6,230 nt of DNA from Pseudomonadota bacterium (GCA_030671915.1 DAOVHN010000158.1:1-6230), one strand, 5' to 3'; counted from the stretch's first letter, positions 1-5,478 are shown. Notes: generated by a model from the letters alone, not told the origin. Numbers and translations are program-made.

Positions 1-839
1 AGACGGTCAATGCCGCCGGCCTTCATCAGCTTGAACTTGATATAGCGGGCGGCGCCCAGTTCCGCTGCGCGCTCCACGTCGGCGATGCCGAAGATGGACT
101 CGTCCAGCATCATCGGAACTTGAGCGACCTTTGCCAGGTCGGCGGCCGTTTCCCAGTCGTCCGCATGCGCCGGCTGTTCCAGCAGTTCGATCCCTTCCGG
201 CTCCAGCGCGGCGGCGAAGTGCAACGCCTCGTCACGGCTGTAGCCCTGGTTGCCATCCACCCGGATCGCGGCGCGCCCGGCGACGAATTGCCGGATCCGC
301 TCCACCCGGGCGAGGTCGGGTTCCAGGTCGAAGCCGACCTTGACCTTGAGCGTGCGGTAGCCGGCCGCCAGATGGCCCTCGATCTCCACCTCGTATCCGG
401 CGGGTTCGCCCGAATTCACGATCGCCAGCAGGGGCGCGGTGACGGTCTGTCGGGGGGTCAGCATCGGGTGGCCGGAAAGCATCTCGCAGGCGGTCATGAA
501 GGCCGTGGTGGTGAAAGGGCCTTCCTGATGTAGCGAGGCGGCCTGCGCCATGATTTCGGCCGGCGTCCGGCCCGCCGCCTGCTCCGCCAGCGCGGCGGCG
601 CGGCCCCACGACCCTTCCATCGTCTCCTCGGAATAACCGGGCAGGAAGGTCGCCTCGCCGAAGCCGGACCGGCCGTCCTCGCCGACGATTTCCACCAGGA
701 TCGTGTCGAAGGCCTCTACCGGACCGAAGGACAACTTGTAGGGAACCCGCAAGGGCACACGCAGCCGGTGCAGGACAATGCCTGTCTCACACTGGTCCTT
801 GGCGATTTCGCCCGGCACGCCGCCGGCCATTCCCTTCAT
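1..839 (-). CDS. Enolase-superfamily enzyme, MLE subgroup (mandelate racemase/muconate lactonizing family), 3' end missing
   Basis: The reading frame is open from 839 to the window edge, giving 279 codons of an expected roughly 360-380. The N-terminal capping domain (about residues 20-130) is followed by the start of the TIM barrel. Catalytic residues are visible: K165 and K167 in TLKVKVG, metal ligands D195 (VDGNQGY), E221 (LLEQPA) and D246 (LDES), and K270 in YIKFKLMKAGG. Their spacing follows Pseudomonas muconate lactonizing enzyme (K169, D198, E224, D249, K273) and not mandelate racemase, which has Asp/His on the second side. The family removes an alpha-proton from a carboxylate, with Mg2+ stabilising the enolate; members are cycloisomerases, amino-acid or dipeptide epimerases, betaine epimerases and dehydratases. 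The substrate is not inferable here. The gene is translationally coupled to the IclR gene through an ATGA overlap. A second ATG at 830 has a better-spaced GGAGG and could be the true start. Confidence 0.9.
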   Translation of the reverse strand, partial: MKGMAGGVPGEIAKDQCETGIVLHRLRVPLRVPYKLSFGPVEAFDTILVEIVGEDGRSGFGEATFLPGYSEETMEGSWGRAAALAEQAAGRTPAEIMAQAASLHQEGPFTTTAFMTACEMLSGHPMLTPRQTVTAPLLAIVNSGEPAGYEVEIEGHLAAGYRTLKVKVGFDLEPDLARVERIRQFVAGRAAIRVDGNQGYSRDEALHFAAALEPEGIELLEQPAHADDWETAADLAKVAQVPMMLDESIFGIADVERAAELGAARYIKFKLMKAGGIDR

Positions 840-1657
840 CCCTCCCCGCAGTCCTCTTTAAGGGCCGACTCCATGCGGGCGGCAGCCTCGCGCAGCACCG
901 GCAGGTGATCGCGCAGCCCGGCGATATCGAGCCGGGGCAAGGGGCTGTGCATGGCCAGCCCGGCGATCGCGCGGCCCTCAGCGTCGCGAATCGGCACGGC
1001 CAGGCCGATCAGGCCAAGGTGAAACTCCTGGTCGTTGATGGCGTAATCGTCCCGGCGGATGGCCTGGCATTGTTCTTCCAGCCGGCCGAAGTCGGTGATC
1101 GTGTTGTCCGTGAAGCGCTTCAGCGCCAGGCTTGCGATCAGTTTTTCGCGGGTCCGGCCATCCAGGAAGGCCAGCAGCAGCTTGCCGTTGGCGGTGCAAT
1201 GGGCGGGCACGCGGCTGTTGGGCGACAATTGCAGGCGAAGCGGCCAGTCGCACTCGACGCGGTCCACATAGACGACTTGCGTGCGGTCGAGTATGCCGAT
1301 ATTGCAGGTCTCGCCGATTTTCGCGACCAACTCCGCCAGAATCGCATGGACGGCGCCGCTCTGGACGGCGCTGGCGAGTGCGTTGACCGACAGGGCGCAG
1401 AGGCGCGGGCCGACGCCGTAGCGGTCGCGCAGGGGCTCGCGCTGCAGCAGGCCCTCGTCCTCCAACTGACGCATGATGCGGTGGACCGTGGGTTTGGACA
1501 AGCCCAGCCGCTCGGTCACCTCCACCAGCCCCAGGGGCCTGCCTTCCGCCGCCACGAGGTCGAGAACCGCCATGCTCTTGGCGAGCGCCGAGCCGTGGGC
1601 GCGCTCGTCCTCCGGGGACCCGGACCGCGGTTTGCTGGGCTCCCGCAGGTTCTTCAT
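836..1657 (-). CDS. IclR-family transcriptional regulator
   Basis: This 273-residue protein has the IclR layout. A basic, disordered N-terminus (1-23) precedes a winged helix-turn-helix at about residues 24-85, with the recognition helix in LGLSKPTVHRIMRQLEDEGLL. The effector-binding domain covers about 95-265 and shows the family blocks VPAHCTANGKLLLAFL (150-165) and YAINDQEFHLGLIGLAVPIRD (205-225). The length is usual for the family, allowing for a slightly long N-terminus. Such proteins are dimers of dimers that bind a small carboxylate or aromatic ligand and repress or activate a neighbouring catabolic operon. Here the regulator is the first gene of a minus-strand operon with the MLE-type enzyme and is divergent from the TSUP transporter gene, so both are its likely targets, and autoregulation is likely. 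The start ATG has a GGAGG 12 bases upstream, which is rather far. The ligand is unknown. Confidence 0.93.
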   Translation of the reverse strand: MKNLREPSKPRSGSPEDERAHGSALAKSMAVLDLVAAEGRPLGLVEVTERLGLSKPTVHRIMRQLEDEGLLQREPLRDRYGVGPRLCALSVNALASAVQSGAVHAILAELVAKIGETCNIGILDRTQVVYVDRVECDWPLRLQLSPNSRVPAHCTANGKLLLAFLDGRTREKLIASLALKRFTDNTITDFGRLEEQCQAIRRDDYAINDQEFHLGLIGLAVPIRDAEGRAIAGLAMHSPLPRLDIAGLRDHLPVLREAAARMESALKEDCGEG

Positions 1658-1738
1658 CGCGCTTCACGGCCTCCGCGTGAATTGGAATCGTTGCCAAATC
1701 CGGCTCGCGGGGCTATGCAGTCCTGGCATTCCGGATAA

Positions 1739-1752
1739 TTCAGCATACTGAA
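1739..1752. promoter_or_regulatory. Candidate IclR operator palindrome
   Basis: TTCAG-CATA-CTGAA is a perfect dyad with 5-base arms and a 4-base spacer. It lies in the middle of the divergent region, about 80 bp from each start codon, and next to the best -10-like sequence. IclR-family regulators generally bind short palindromes of about this size near their own divergent promoters, so assigning it to the adjacent regulator is reasonable. The assignment is inference; only the dyad itself is seen. Confidence 0.45.
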
Positions 1753-1810
1753 ATCTCATACACTATATCTCGTTTTTTGCCAAACTGCGGCAGTCCGGTG
1801 TGCGCCGCAT

Positions 1811-1818
1811 GGAAGGAA
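1811..1818 (+). promoter_or_regulatory. Ribosome binding site that sets the TSUP start
   Basis: GGAAGGAA ends six bases before the TTG at 1825. No comparable site precedes the upstream in-frame TTG at 1777 or GTG at 1798, and the 16 residues upstream are not hydrophobic or transporter-like. This favours the TTG at 1825 as the start. Confidence 0.6.
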
Positions 1819-1824
1819 ACAGCG

Positions 1825-2577
1825 TTGGAAGACCTGACCCTGATAACGATACTCGCCATCGCCAGCGGTCTGGCTGCCGGCGGGTTGGTCAAGGGGGTCA
1901 CGGGAATGGGGCTGCCGCTGGTCGCGGTCCCGGTCATGACGCTGTTCGTGTCCGTGCCGGTGGCGGTCTCGGTCATGACCTTCCCGATCATCGCCTCGAA
2001 CCTGTGGCAGGGCTGGCAGGGTGGCCGCTGGCGTCAGGTTGTCCGCCGCGCCTGGCCGCTGCTTGCGGCCCAGCCCTTTGGCATGGTCGCGGGCGTCGCC
2101 GTCCTGGCCTGGGCGGAGCCACGGATCGTAATGGGCATGCTGGGCGCCCTCACCATGCTGTTCGTGGCCATGGTCCACTACCAGCCGGACAGCGTCATGT
2201 CCGCCCGCCAAGAGCGATGGGTAGCGCCGACGATGGGCCTGTGTTCCGGATTTTCCGGCGGAGTATCCAGCTTCTTCGGCACCCCGATCGCCATTTACCT
2301 GTTCCTGCTGGGGCTGAAGAAGGACGAGTTCGTCGCGGCGATCGGGGTCACCTACGCCTATGGCGGCATCGTCCTGCTGATTACGCTGTGGGCCTTCGGC
2401 GTGCTTGGGCTGGAACTGACCGGCTGGTCGCTGGTGGCGACGCCCGCCGTCTTCGCGGGCATGTGGCTGGGCCAGCAGCTTCGCAAAAAACTGAATGCCG
2501 ATACCTTCCGCACGGTGGTGCTGGTGGTCCTGTTCATCGCCGGAATCAACATGCTGCGCCGCGCGGTCATGGGGTAG
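1825..2577 (+). CDS. TSUP (TauE/SafE) family membrane transporter
   Basis: Starting at TTG 1825, this 250-residue protein is almost entirely hydrophobic, with about eight membrane segments (roughly residues 4-27, 29-52, 74-96, 99-118, 134-160, 168-190, 195-215 and 229-246). The two-repeat TSUP layout is visible: GGLVKGVTGMGLPLVAVP near the start (19-36) and the matching GLCSGFSGGVSSFFGTP in the second half (138-154). The length fits the family, and a positive cluster (RWRQVVRR, 68-75) lies in a loop. TSUP proteins move sulfite, sulfoacetate, taurine-derived or other small organic anions across the inner membrane; direction and substrate are not predictable here. Divergence from the IclR-MLE operon suggests it handles the substrate or product of that enzyme. 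An earlier in-frame TTG (1777) would add 16 residues that do not look like part of the fold. The stop overlaps the convergent LysR gene. Confidence 0.9.
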   Translation: MEDLTLITILAIASGLAAGGLVKGVTGMGLPLVAVPVMTLFVSVPVAVSVMTFPIIASNLWQGWQGGRWRQVVRRAWPLLAAQPFGMVAGVAVLAWAEPRIVMGMLGALTMLFVAMVHYQPDSVMSARQERWVAPTMGLCSGFSGGVSSFFGTPIAIYLFLLGLKKDEFVAAIGVTYAYGGIVLLITLWAFGVLGLELTGWSLVATPAVFAGMWLGQQLRKKLNADTFRTVVLVVLFIAGINMLRRAVMG

Positions 2578-3493
2578 CCGTCTCGCTCCCCATCAGGTCA
2601 GCCTCTTCATGCAGCCAGGCCGCGAAGGCTGCGACCTTCGGGATTTCCGTCTTTTCCTTCGGGATAACGATGTAATAGCCGAAATCGACCGGCACGCAGA
2701 TTTCGAACAACCGCACCACCCGCCCGGCGGTCAGGTCGTCGACGGCCAGCACGTCGGTGGCCAGCGCCACCCCCTGGCCCGCAATGGCGGTCTGCATGAC
2801 AAGGCCGGCGTCATTGAAACGCGGGCCGCGCTCGGCGTCCACGCCCTCCACTCCGGCGGCCAGCAGCCACATGCGCCAACTGGGCCAAGTGGCATTCTGG
2901 GACGTCCAGTCGACATGAAGGAGCGTGTGGTGGACAAGGTCGTCGGGGACATTCAGCGGGGGGCCGTTTTCAAGCAGTCCCGGACTGCAAACCGGGAACA
3001 CGGATGTCGAAAGCAGCGGCTCCACATGCAGGCCCGGATAGTCGCCGCCGCCATAGCGGATCACCAGATCCACGCCGTCGCGCTCGAAATCGGTCACCCG
3101 GTTGGTGGCGTCCAGCCGGACGTCGATATCCGGATGCCGGGCGCGAAACCGCTCCAGCCGCGCAACCAGCCATTTCCCCGCGATCGAGGGGGCAGCGCTT
3201 ACCGTCAGGACATTATCGTCGCGCCGCCGGGCGAGCTGTAACGATGCCGCCGCCAGCATATCGAATCCCTCGCGCAGAACCGGCAGCGCGGCCTGCCCCT
3301 GGTCGGTCAGCAGCAGCGAGCGGGTCAGGCGGCGGAATAGCGGCGCGCCGCAATAATCCTCCAGCGCCTTGATCTGGTGGCTGATGGCGGCGGGGGTTAC
3401 ATGCAACTCCTCGGCCGCCCTGGTGAAGCTCAGGTGTCGCGCCGCCGCTTCGAAGGCGCGCAGGGCGTTAAGCGGGGCGATTCGACGGGACAT
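2567..3493 (-). CDS. LysR-family transcriptional regulator, GcvA-like
   Basis: This is a full-length 308-residue LysR protein. The winged HTH occupies residues 6-65, with the helix-turn-helix in SFTRAAEELHVTPAAISHQI and the usual continuation to PLFRRLTRSLLLTDQG. The linker helix runs to about 90, and the co-inducer-binding periplasmic-protein-like domain covers 95-300 (LTVSAAPSIAGKWLVARL, then FERDGVDLVIRYGGGDYPGL at 136-155). The opening PLNALRAFEAAARHLSFTRAAEEL and the RYGGG block are typical of the GcvA/AmpR-like subgroup. Members often control amino-acid, glycine or amine metabolism or beta-lactamase genes. It is divergent from the DUF1127-flavoprotein genes, with paired T-N11-A dyads between, so it probably controls them and itself. 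GGAG lies a few bases upstream of the ATG. The effector is unknown; naming it gcvA would overreach, since no glycine-cleavage genes are visible. Confidence 0.93.
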   Translation of the reverse strand: MSRRIAPLNALRAFEAAARHLSFTRAAEELHVTPAAISHQIKALEDYCGAPLFRRLTRSLLLTDQGQAALPVLREGFDMLAAASLQLARRRDDNVLTVSAAPSIAGKWLVARLERFRARHPDIDVRLDATNRVTDFERDGVDLVIRYGGGDYPGLHVEPLLSTSVFPVCSPGLLENGPPLNVPDDLVHHTLLHVDWTSQNATWPSWRMWLLAAGVEGVDAERGPRFNDAGLVMQTAIAGQGVALATDVLAVDDLTAGRVVRLFEICVPVDFGYYIVIPKEKTEIPKVAAFAAWLHEEADLMGSETATP

Positions 3494-3507
3494 TTCTCTC
3501 CGATACG

Positions 3508-3520
3508 TTAGAAAAACTAA
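3508..3520. promoter_or_regulatory. Candidate LysR binding site 1 (T-N11-A dyad)
   Basis: TTAG-AAAAA-CTAA is a perfect 13-bp dyad with the T-N11-A geometry of LysR sites. With the next base it contains CTAAT, the pentamer reported for Escherichia coli GcvA binding. It lies 15 bp upstream of the LysR start codon, suggesting autoregulation. The dyad is seen; its function is inferred from family and position. Confidence 0.55.
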
Positions 3521-3533
3521 TTCAATCTATGAA
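3521..3533. promoter_or_regulatory. Candidate LysR binding site 2 (T-N11-A dyad)
   Basis: TTCA-ATCTA-TGAA repeats the 4-5-4 geometry of the preceding dyad and abuts it exactly, giving a 13-bp repeat period. In LysR systems a strong recognition site is often paired with a weaker activation site closer to the target promoter; this second dyad sits just before TATTAT (3535-3540). The arms differ from site 1, so a different affinity would be expected if both are bound. Confidence 0.45.
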
Positions 3534-3609
3534 ATATTATCGTTTGTGGAAAGGAATAATTCACTGCAACTTAACAAATAGAAGAGCCAATGACTTGAAA
3601 CGATCCATT

Positions 3610-3615
3610 AGGAGG
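3610..3615 (+). promoter_or_regulatory. Strong ribosome binding site of the DUF1127 gene
   Basis: AGGAGG is the full Shine-Dalgarno consensus, eight bases before the ATG at 3624. It fixes the start and predicts high translation. Confidence 0.85.
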
Positions 3616-3623
3616 ACTCAACC

Positions 3624-3959
3624 ATGTTGGATATTCTTACACGCAGCATCGCCCGCGCCGCCGGTGTCGAAGTTCCCGATAATGTGCGGATCGTCGAGCC
3701 CTCCCCGCCGCGCCGCTCCATCTTCGAAAGCCTGGTCGAGGCCTTCGAGCGCTGGAACATCCGCCGCTCGACATACCTGACCCTGCGCGAGCTGGACGAT
3801 CGCCTGCTGGCCGACATCGGCCTGCACCGCGGCATGCTGCATGACGTGGCCGACGATATCAGCCGGCTGACGGTGGCGAACGACAACGAACTGCCGGTCG
3901 CGCTGTCGCAACTGGCCGCCAACGACAACCCGCCGCATACACAAGCGGAATGCGTCTGA
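3624..3959 (+). CDS. DUF1127 domain protein
   Basis: This is a small protein of 111 residues. The DUF1127 (YjiS-like) signature lies at residues 43-75: a tryptophan- and arginine-rich helix (RWNIRRSTYLTLRELDD) followed by RLLADIGLHRGMLHDVA. Core DUF1127 proteins can be only 45-70 residues; this one has an N-terminal extension with a proline turn (EPSPPRR) and a C-terminal tail with two copies of ANDN (86-89 and 99-102). Some small alphaproteobacterial DUF1127 proteins have been linked to RNA turnover and to phosphate or carbon regulation, but the molecular role of the larger ones is unsettled. A consensus ribosome site precedes it. It is first in line with the FAD oxidoreductase gene, 122 bases upstream on the same strand, and divergent from the GcvA-like regulator, so it may be co-regulated with amine oxidation. 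No signal peptide or membrane segment is seen. Confidence 0.85.
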   Translation: MLDILTRSIARAAGVEVPDNVRIVEPSPPRRSIFESLVEAFERWNIRRSTYLTLRELDDRLLADIGLHRGMLHDVADDISRLTVANDNELPVALSQLAANDNPPHTQAECV

Positions 3960-4012
3960 CCGGTTCGGGTCGGTCGTGCGATAGCGGTGGTCGGGAAAAA
4001 CCAAATCGCCAA

Positions 4013-4081
4013 GGGGTTCCGTTGTAGCGTTCCGGGCGCCGGCGCTGTAGCCGGCGTCCGGTTCGCGGGAGGAGGAACCCC
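4013..4081 (+). promoter_or_regulatory. Structured leader predicted to mask the flavoprotein ribosome site
   Basis: Two nested inverted repeats are present. The inner is a 12-bp stem at 4032-4043 pairing with 4050-4061 (one G-U pair, six-base loop GCTGTA), almost all G-C. The outer is a perfect 8-bp pairing of GGGGTTCC (4013-4020) with GGAACCCC (4074-4081), which covers the last two bases of the GGAGG ribosome site and stops exactly before the ATG at 4082. Together they would form an RNA arm that limits ribosome entry unless opened. No run of T follows the inner hairpin, so it is not an intrinsic terminator. I do not recognise a known riboswitch core in it. The pairing is seen; a regulatory role is inferred. 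Confidence 0.5.
4067..4075 (+). promoter_or_regulatory. Ribosome binding site of the FAD oxidoreductase gene
   Basis: GGGAGGAGG ends six bases before the ATG at 4082, a near-ideal Shine-Dalgarno site. Its last two bases are part of the outer helix of the leader structure described for 4013-4081. Confidence 0.85.
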
Positions 4082-5425
4082 ATGGCTTTTCCGACGAAGT
4101 CAAAATACGTCATCATCGGCGCCGGCATTCACGGCCTTTCCACCGCCTGGCATCTGGCGGCGGGGCTGAAGGCTTCCGGCAAGGGCGACGGCAGCGACGT
4201 GCTGATCATCGACAAGGGCGGCATCGCCGCCGGCGCCTCGGGCATCGCCTGCGGCGTGGTTCGCAACAACTATTTCCAGCCGGCCATGCGCGAGTTGATG
4301 GCGCATTCCGCCAGCGTCTGGGCCAGCGACCCGGAGGCCTTCGCCTATCACCCGGTCGGCTATATGCAGATCAGCCCCGAGGTGATGCATGAAGACATCG
4401 CCACGATCCATGACCAGCAAAAGGCGATCGGCTACGAATCCGACTTCATTGAGGGCGAGGCCGACTGCATGAAGTACATGCAGGGAATTTTCCATGACTG
4501 GCGGGCCAAGGGCATCACCTCGGTCCTGCATGAAAAGAACGGCGGCTATGCCAACAACACCAAGGCCATGTACGGTCTGGCGGCCAAGGCCGAGGCCGAA
4601 GGCGTGCGCATCCTGACCGGCGTCACCGTGACCGGCTTGCGCCAGGCCAACGGCTCGGGCGCGGTCGAGGCGGTGGAAACCGACCGCGGCGCGATCGAAT
4701 GCGACGAGGTGGTAATCGGCGCCGGCCCCTGGGTGCGGACCTTCTGGGAAATGCTCGACCTGCCAGACACCGTCTCGATCAAGGGCGCGGATGGGGTGAT
4801 GCATGACGATATCCCGATGTGGGTTTACTGGTGCCTGGAGGAAGGCACGCTGGGCGTCGACCCCGACCTGCAGAAGACCAACGACGGAAAGATGCCGCCG
4901 GTAATCCATGTGGATACCGACGCGCCGCTCTATTCCGACGTCGACAGGTCGCTGATCACCGACAAGCTGTGGGGCATCTACTACAAGCCAGACTTCAATT
5001 TCGGCGGCATTCAGGGCGGCGCATCGCCCTACAAGGTCGAACGGCCGGCGAATGAGGTCGAGGTCGATCCTTATGGACCCGAGTCGCCCGAATTCATCGT
5101 CAATGACGAATTCGCCCATATGTGGTGTTCGGCGCTGGCCTTCTGCCAGGAACGCTTTTCCGGCCAGATCGGCAAATGGAAGAAGGAAGCGTCGGGCGGG
5201 ATCGGCTGCTTCACGCCGGACTCTTTCCCCGTCTTCGACCGCTTCTGCGAGAACGCCTATTTCATCGCCGACTCGAACCACGGCTTCAAGATGATCGGTG
5301 TCGGCCAACTGGTGGCAGAGGAACTACTGGGCAAACAGAGCAAGCTGCTGGAGCCCTTCCGCTTCTCGCGCTACGCCGAAGGCAAGCTGCATCCGGTCTC
5401 GCACAGCCCGTTCCCCTGGAGCTGA
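4082..5425 (+). CDS. FAD-dependent amine/amino-acid oxidoreductase (DadA/SoxB-like, DAO superfamily)
   Basis: This is a 447-residue cytosolic flavoprotein. The N-terminal Rossmann element is VIIGAGIHGLSTAWHL (GxGxxG at 13-18), with the ribose-binding acid D44 at the end of the second strand (LIIDKG) and GASGIACGVVRNNY (51-64) as the FAD pyrophosphate loop. A second dinucleotide block is VVIGAGPWV (210-218), and the C-terminal flavin-contact region is GCFTPDSFPVFD followed by ADSNHGFKMIGVG (375-408). The family oxidises C-N bonds of sarcosine, dimethylglycine, glycine or D-amino acids, passing electrons to oxygen or a carrier. The closest general resemblance is to sarcosine oxidase beta-type chains, but soxD, soxA and soxG are absent downstream, so it is probably not part of a heterotetramer. 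The GcvA-like regulator and DUF1127 gene upstream suggest control by an amino acid or methylamine. The length is slightly above the usual 380-420, through inserts around 235-335. The substrate is unassigned. Confidence 0.88.
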   Translation: MAFPTKSKYVIIGAGIHGLSTAWHLAAGLKASGKGDGSDVLIIDKGGIAAGASGIACGVVRNNYFQPAMRELMAHSASVWASDPEAFAYHPVGYMQISPEVMHEDIATIHDQQKAIGYESDFIEGEADCMKYMQGIFHDWRAKGITSVLHEKNGGYANNTKAMYGLAAKAEAEGVRILTGVTVTGLRQANGSGAVEAVETDRGAIECDEVVIGAGPWVRTFWEMLDLPDTVSIKGADGVMHDDIPMWVYWCLEEGTLGVDPDLQKTNDGKMPPVIHVDTDAPLYSDVDRSLITDKLWGIYYKPDFNFGGIQGGASPYKVERPANEVEVDPYGPESPEFIVNDEFAHMWCSALAFCQERFSGQIGKWKKEASGGIGCFTPDSFPVFDRFCENAYFIADSNHGFKMIGVGQLVAEELLGKQSKLLEPFRFSRYAEGKLHPVSHSPFPWS

Positions 5426-5429
5426 ACAC

Positions 5430-5443
5430 TTGATTTGAGTCAA
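5430..5443. promoter_or_regulatory. FNR/Anr-type binding site of ubiT
   Basis: TTGAT-TTGA-GTCAA matches the FNR/Anr/FnrL/FixK consensus TTGAT-N4-ATCAA with one substitution and keeps both TTGA/TCAA cores. It begins four bases after the stop codon of the flavoprotein gene and lies 75 bases upstream of the ubiT ATG. Its centre (5436.5) is 41.5 bases from a start point at 5478, which also places a -10 element at 5466-5471. This is the spacing of class II FNR-activated promoters. It predicts anaerobic or low-oxygen induction of ubiT-ubiU. Confidence 0.8.
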
Positions 5444-5450
5444 AGCCATG

Positions 5451-5478
5451 CGGGGCGAGTCATCCTATCCTCGCCCCG
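5451..5478. repeat. GC-rich hairpin between the flavoprotein and ubiT genes
   Basis: CGGGGCGAG (5451-5459) and CTCGCCCCG (5470-5478) form a perfect 9-bp stem with a ten-base loop. Only two T follow, so it is not a canonical intrinsic terminator, though it could protect or help end the flavoprotein mRNA. It encloses the proposed ubiT -10 and ends at the proposed transcription start, so it would be present only in read-through RNA. A further symmetric element, TGCGCA-TT-TGCGCA, follows at 5480-5493. Confidence 0.6.
5466..5471 (+). promoter_or_regulatory. Candidate -10 element of ubiT promoter
   Basis: TATCCT matches TATAAT at four of six positions, including the key A2 and T6. Its distance from the FNR site is that expected of a class II activated promoter with a start near 5478. 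There is no separate -35 box because the FNR site overlaps that position. Confidence 0.45.

Larger units (their letters stand above)
1658..1824. promoter_or_regulatory. Divergent IclR/TSUP promoter region
   Basis: This 167-bp region separates the 5' ends of the IclR gene (minus) and the transporter gene (plus), so it must hold both promoters. The centre (about 1732-1778) is AT-rich against GC-rich flanks. It contains a palindrome (1739-1752) and a -10-like TATATC (1764-1769) for the plus direction, with no convincing -35 box. TTGCCAAA occurs twice in direct orientation (1691-1698 and 1777-1784), and TTGG-N8-CCAA lies at 1682-1697. Transcription start points cannot be fixed by eye. Confidence 0.6.
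3494..3623. promoter_or_regulatory. AT-rich divergent LysR/DUF1127 promoter region
   Basis: This 130-bp intergenic stretch is clearly AT-richer than the genes around it. It carries two abutting LysR-type dyads (3508-3533), a -10-like TATTAT at 3535-3540 on the plus strand (whose complement could also serve the minus strand), and a direct repeat TAATTCA at 3518-3524 and 3557-3563. No clear -35 is seen for either direction, as is common for activator-dependent promoters. The strong DUF1127 ribosome site ends the region. Confidence 0.6.

Noticed and set aside
120..609. Overlapping open frames on both strands at the left edge
   Set aside because: The enolase-superfamily reading frame on the minus strand, open to the window edge, explains this stretch with intact catalytic residues; the others have no family resemblance.
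905..1738. Long plus-strand open frame (277 residues) across the IclR gene
   Set aside because: It lies antisense to a clear IclR protein and has a low-complexity composition typical of the complement of a GC-rich gene, with no recognisable domain.
4013..4081. Glycine or other known riboswitch before the flavoprotein gene
   Set aside because: It was considered because of the GcvA-like regulator and likely amine substrate. I cannot find the conserved core of the glycine riboswitch or another class by eye; a covariance-model search would settle it.
4100..5308. Long minus-strand open frame (402 residues) across the flavoprotein gene
   Set aside because: It is the antisense shadow of the FAD oxidoreductase. 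The composition is rich in H, D, G, V and A with no domain, and the opposite frame shows complete FAD-binding motifs and a strong ribosome site.
4082..5425. Naming the flavoprotein soxB
   Set aside because: The fold and motifs agree, but the heterotetramer partner genes are missing and the protein is longer with unusual inserts, so a gene symbol would imply an unproven function.
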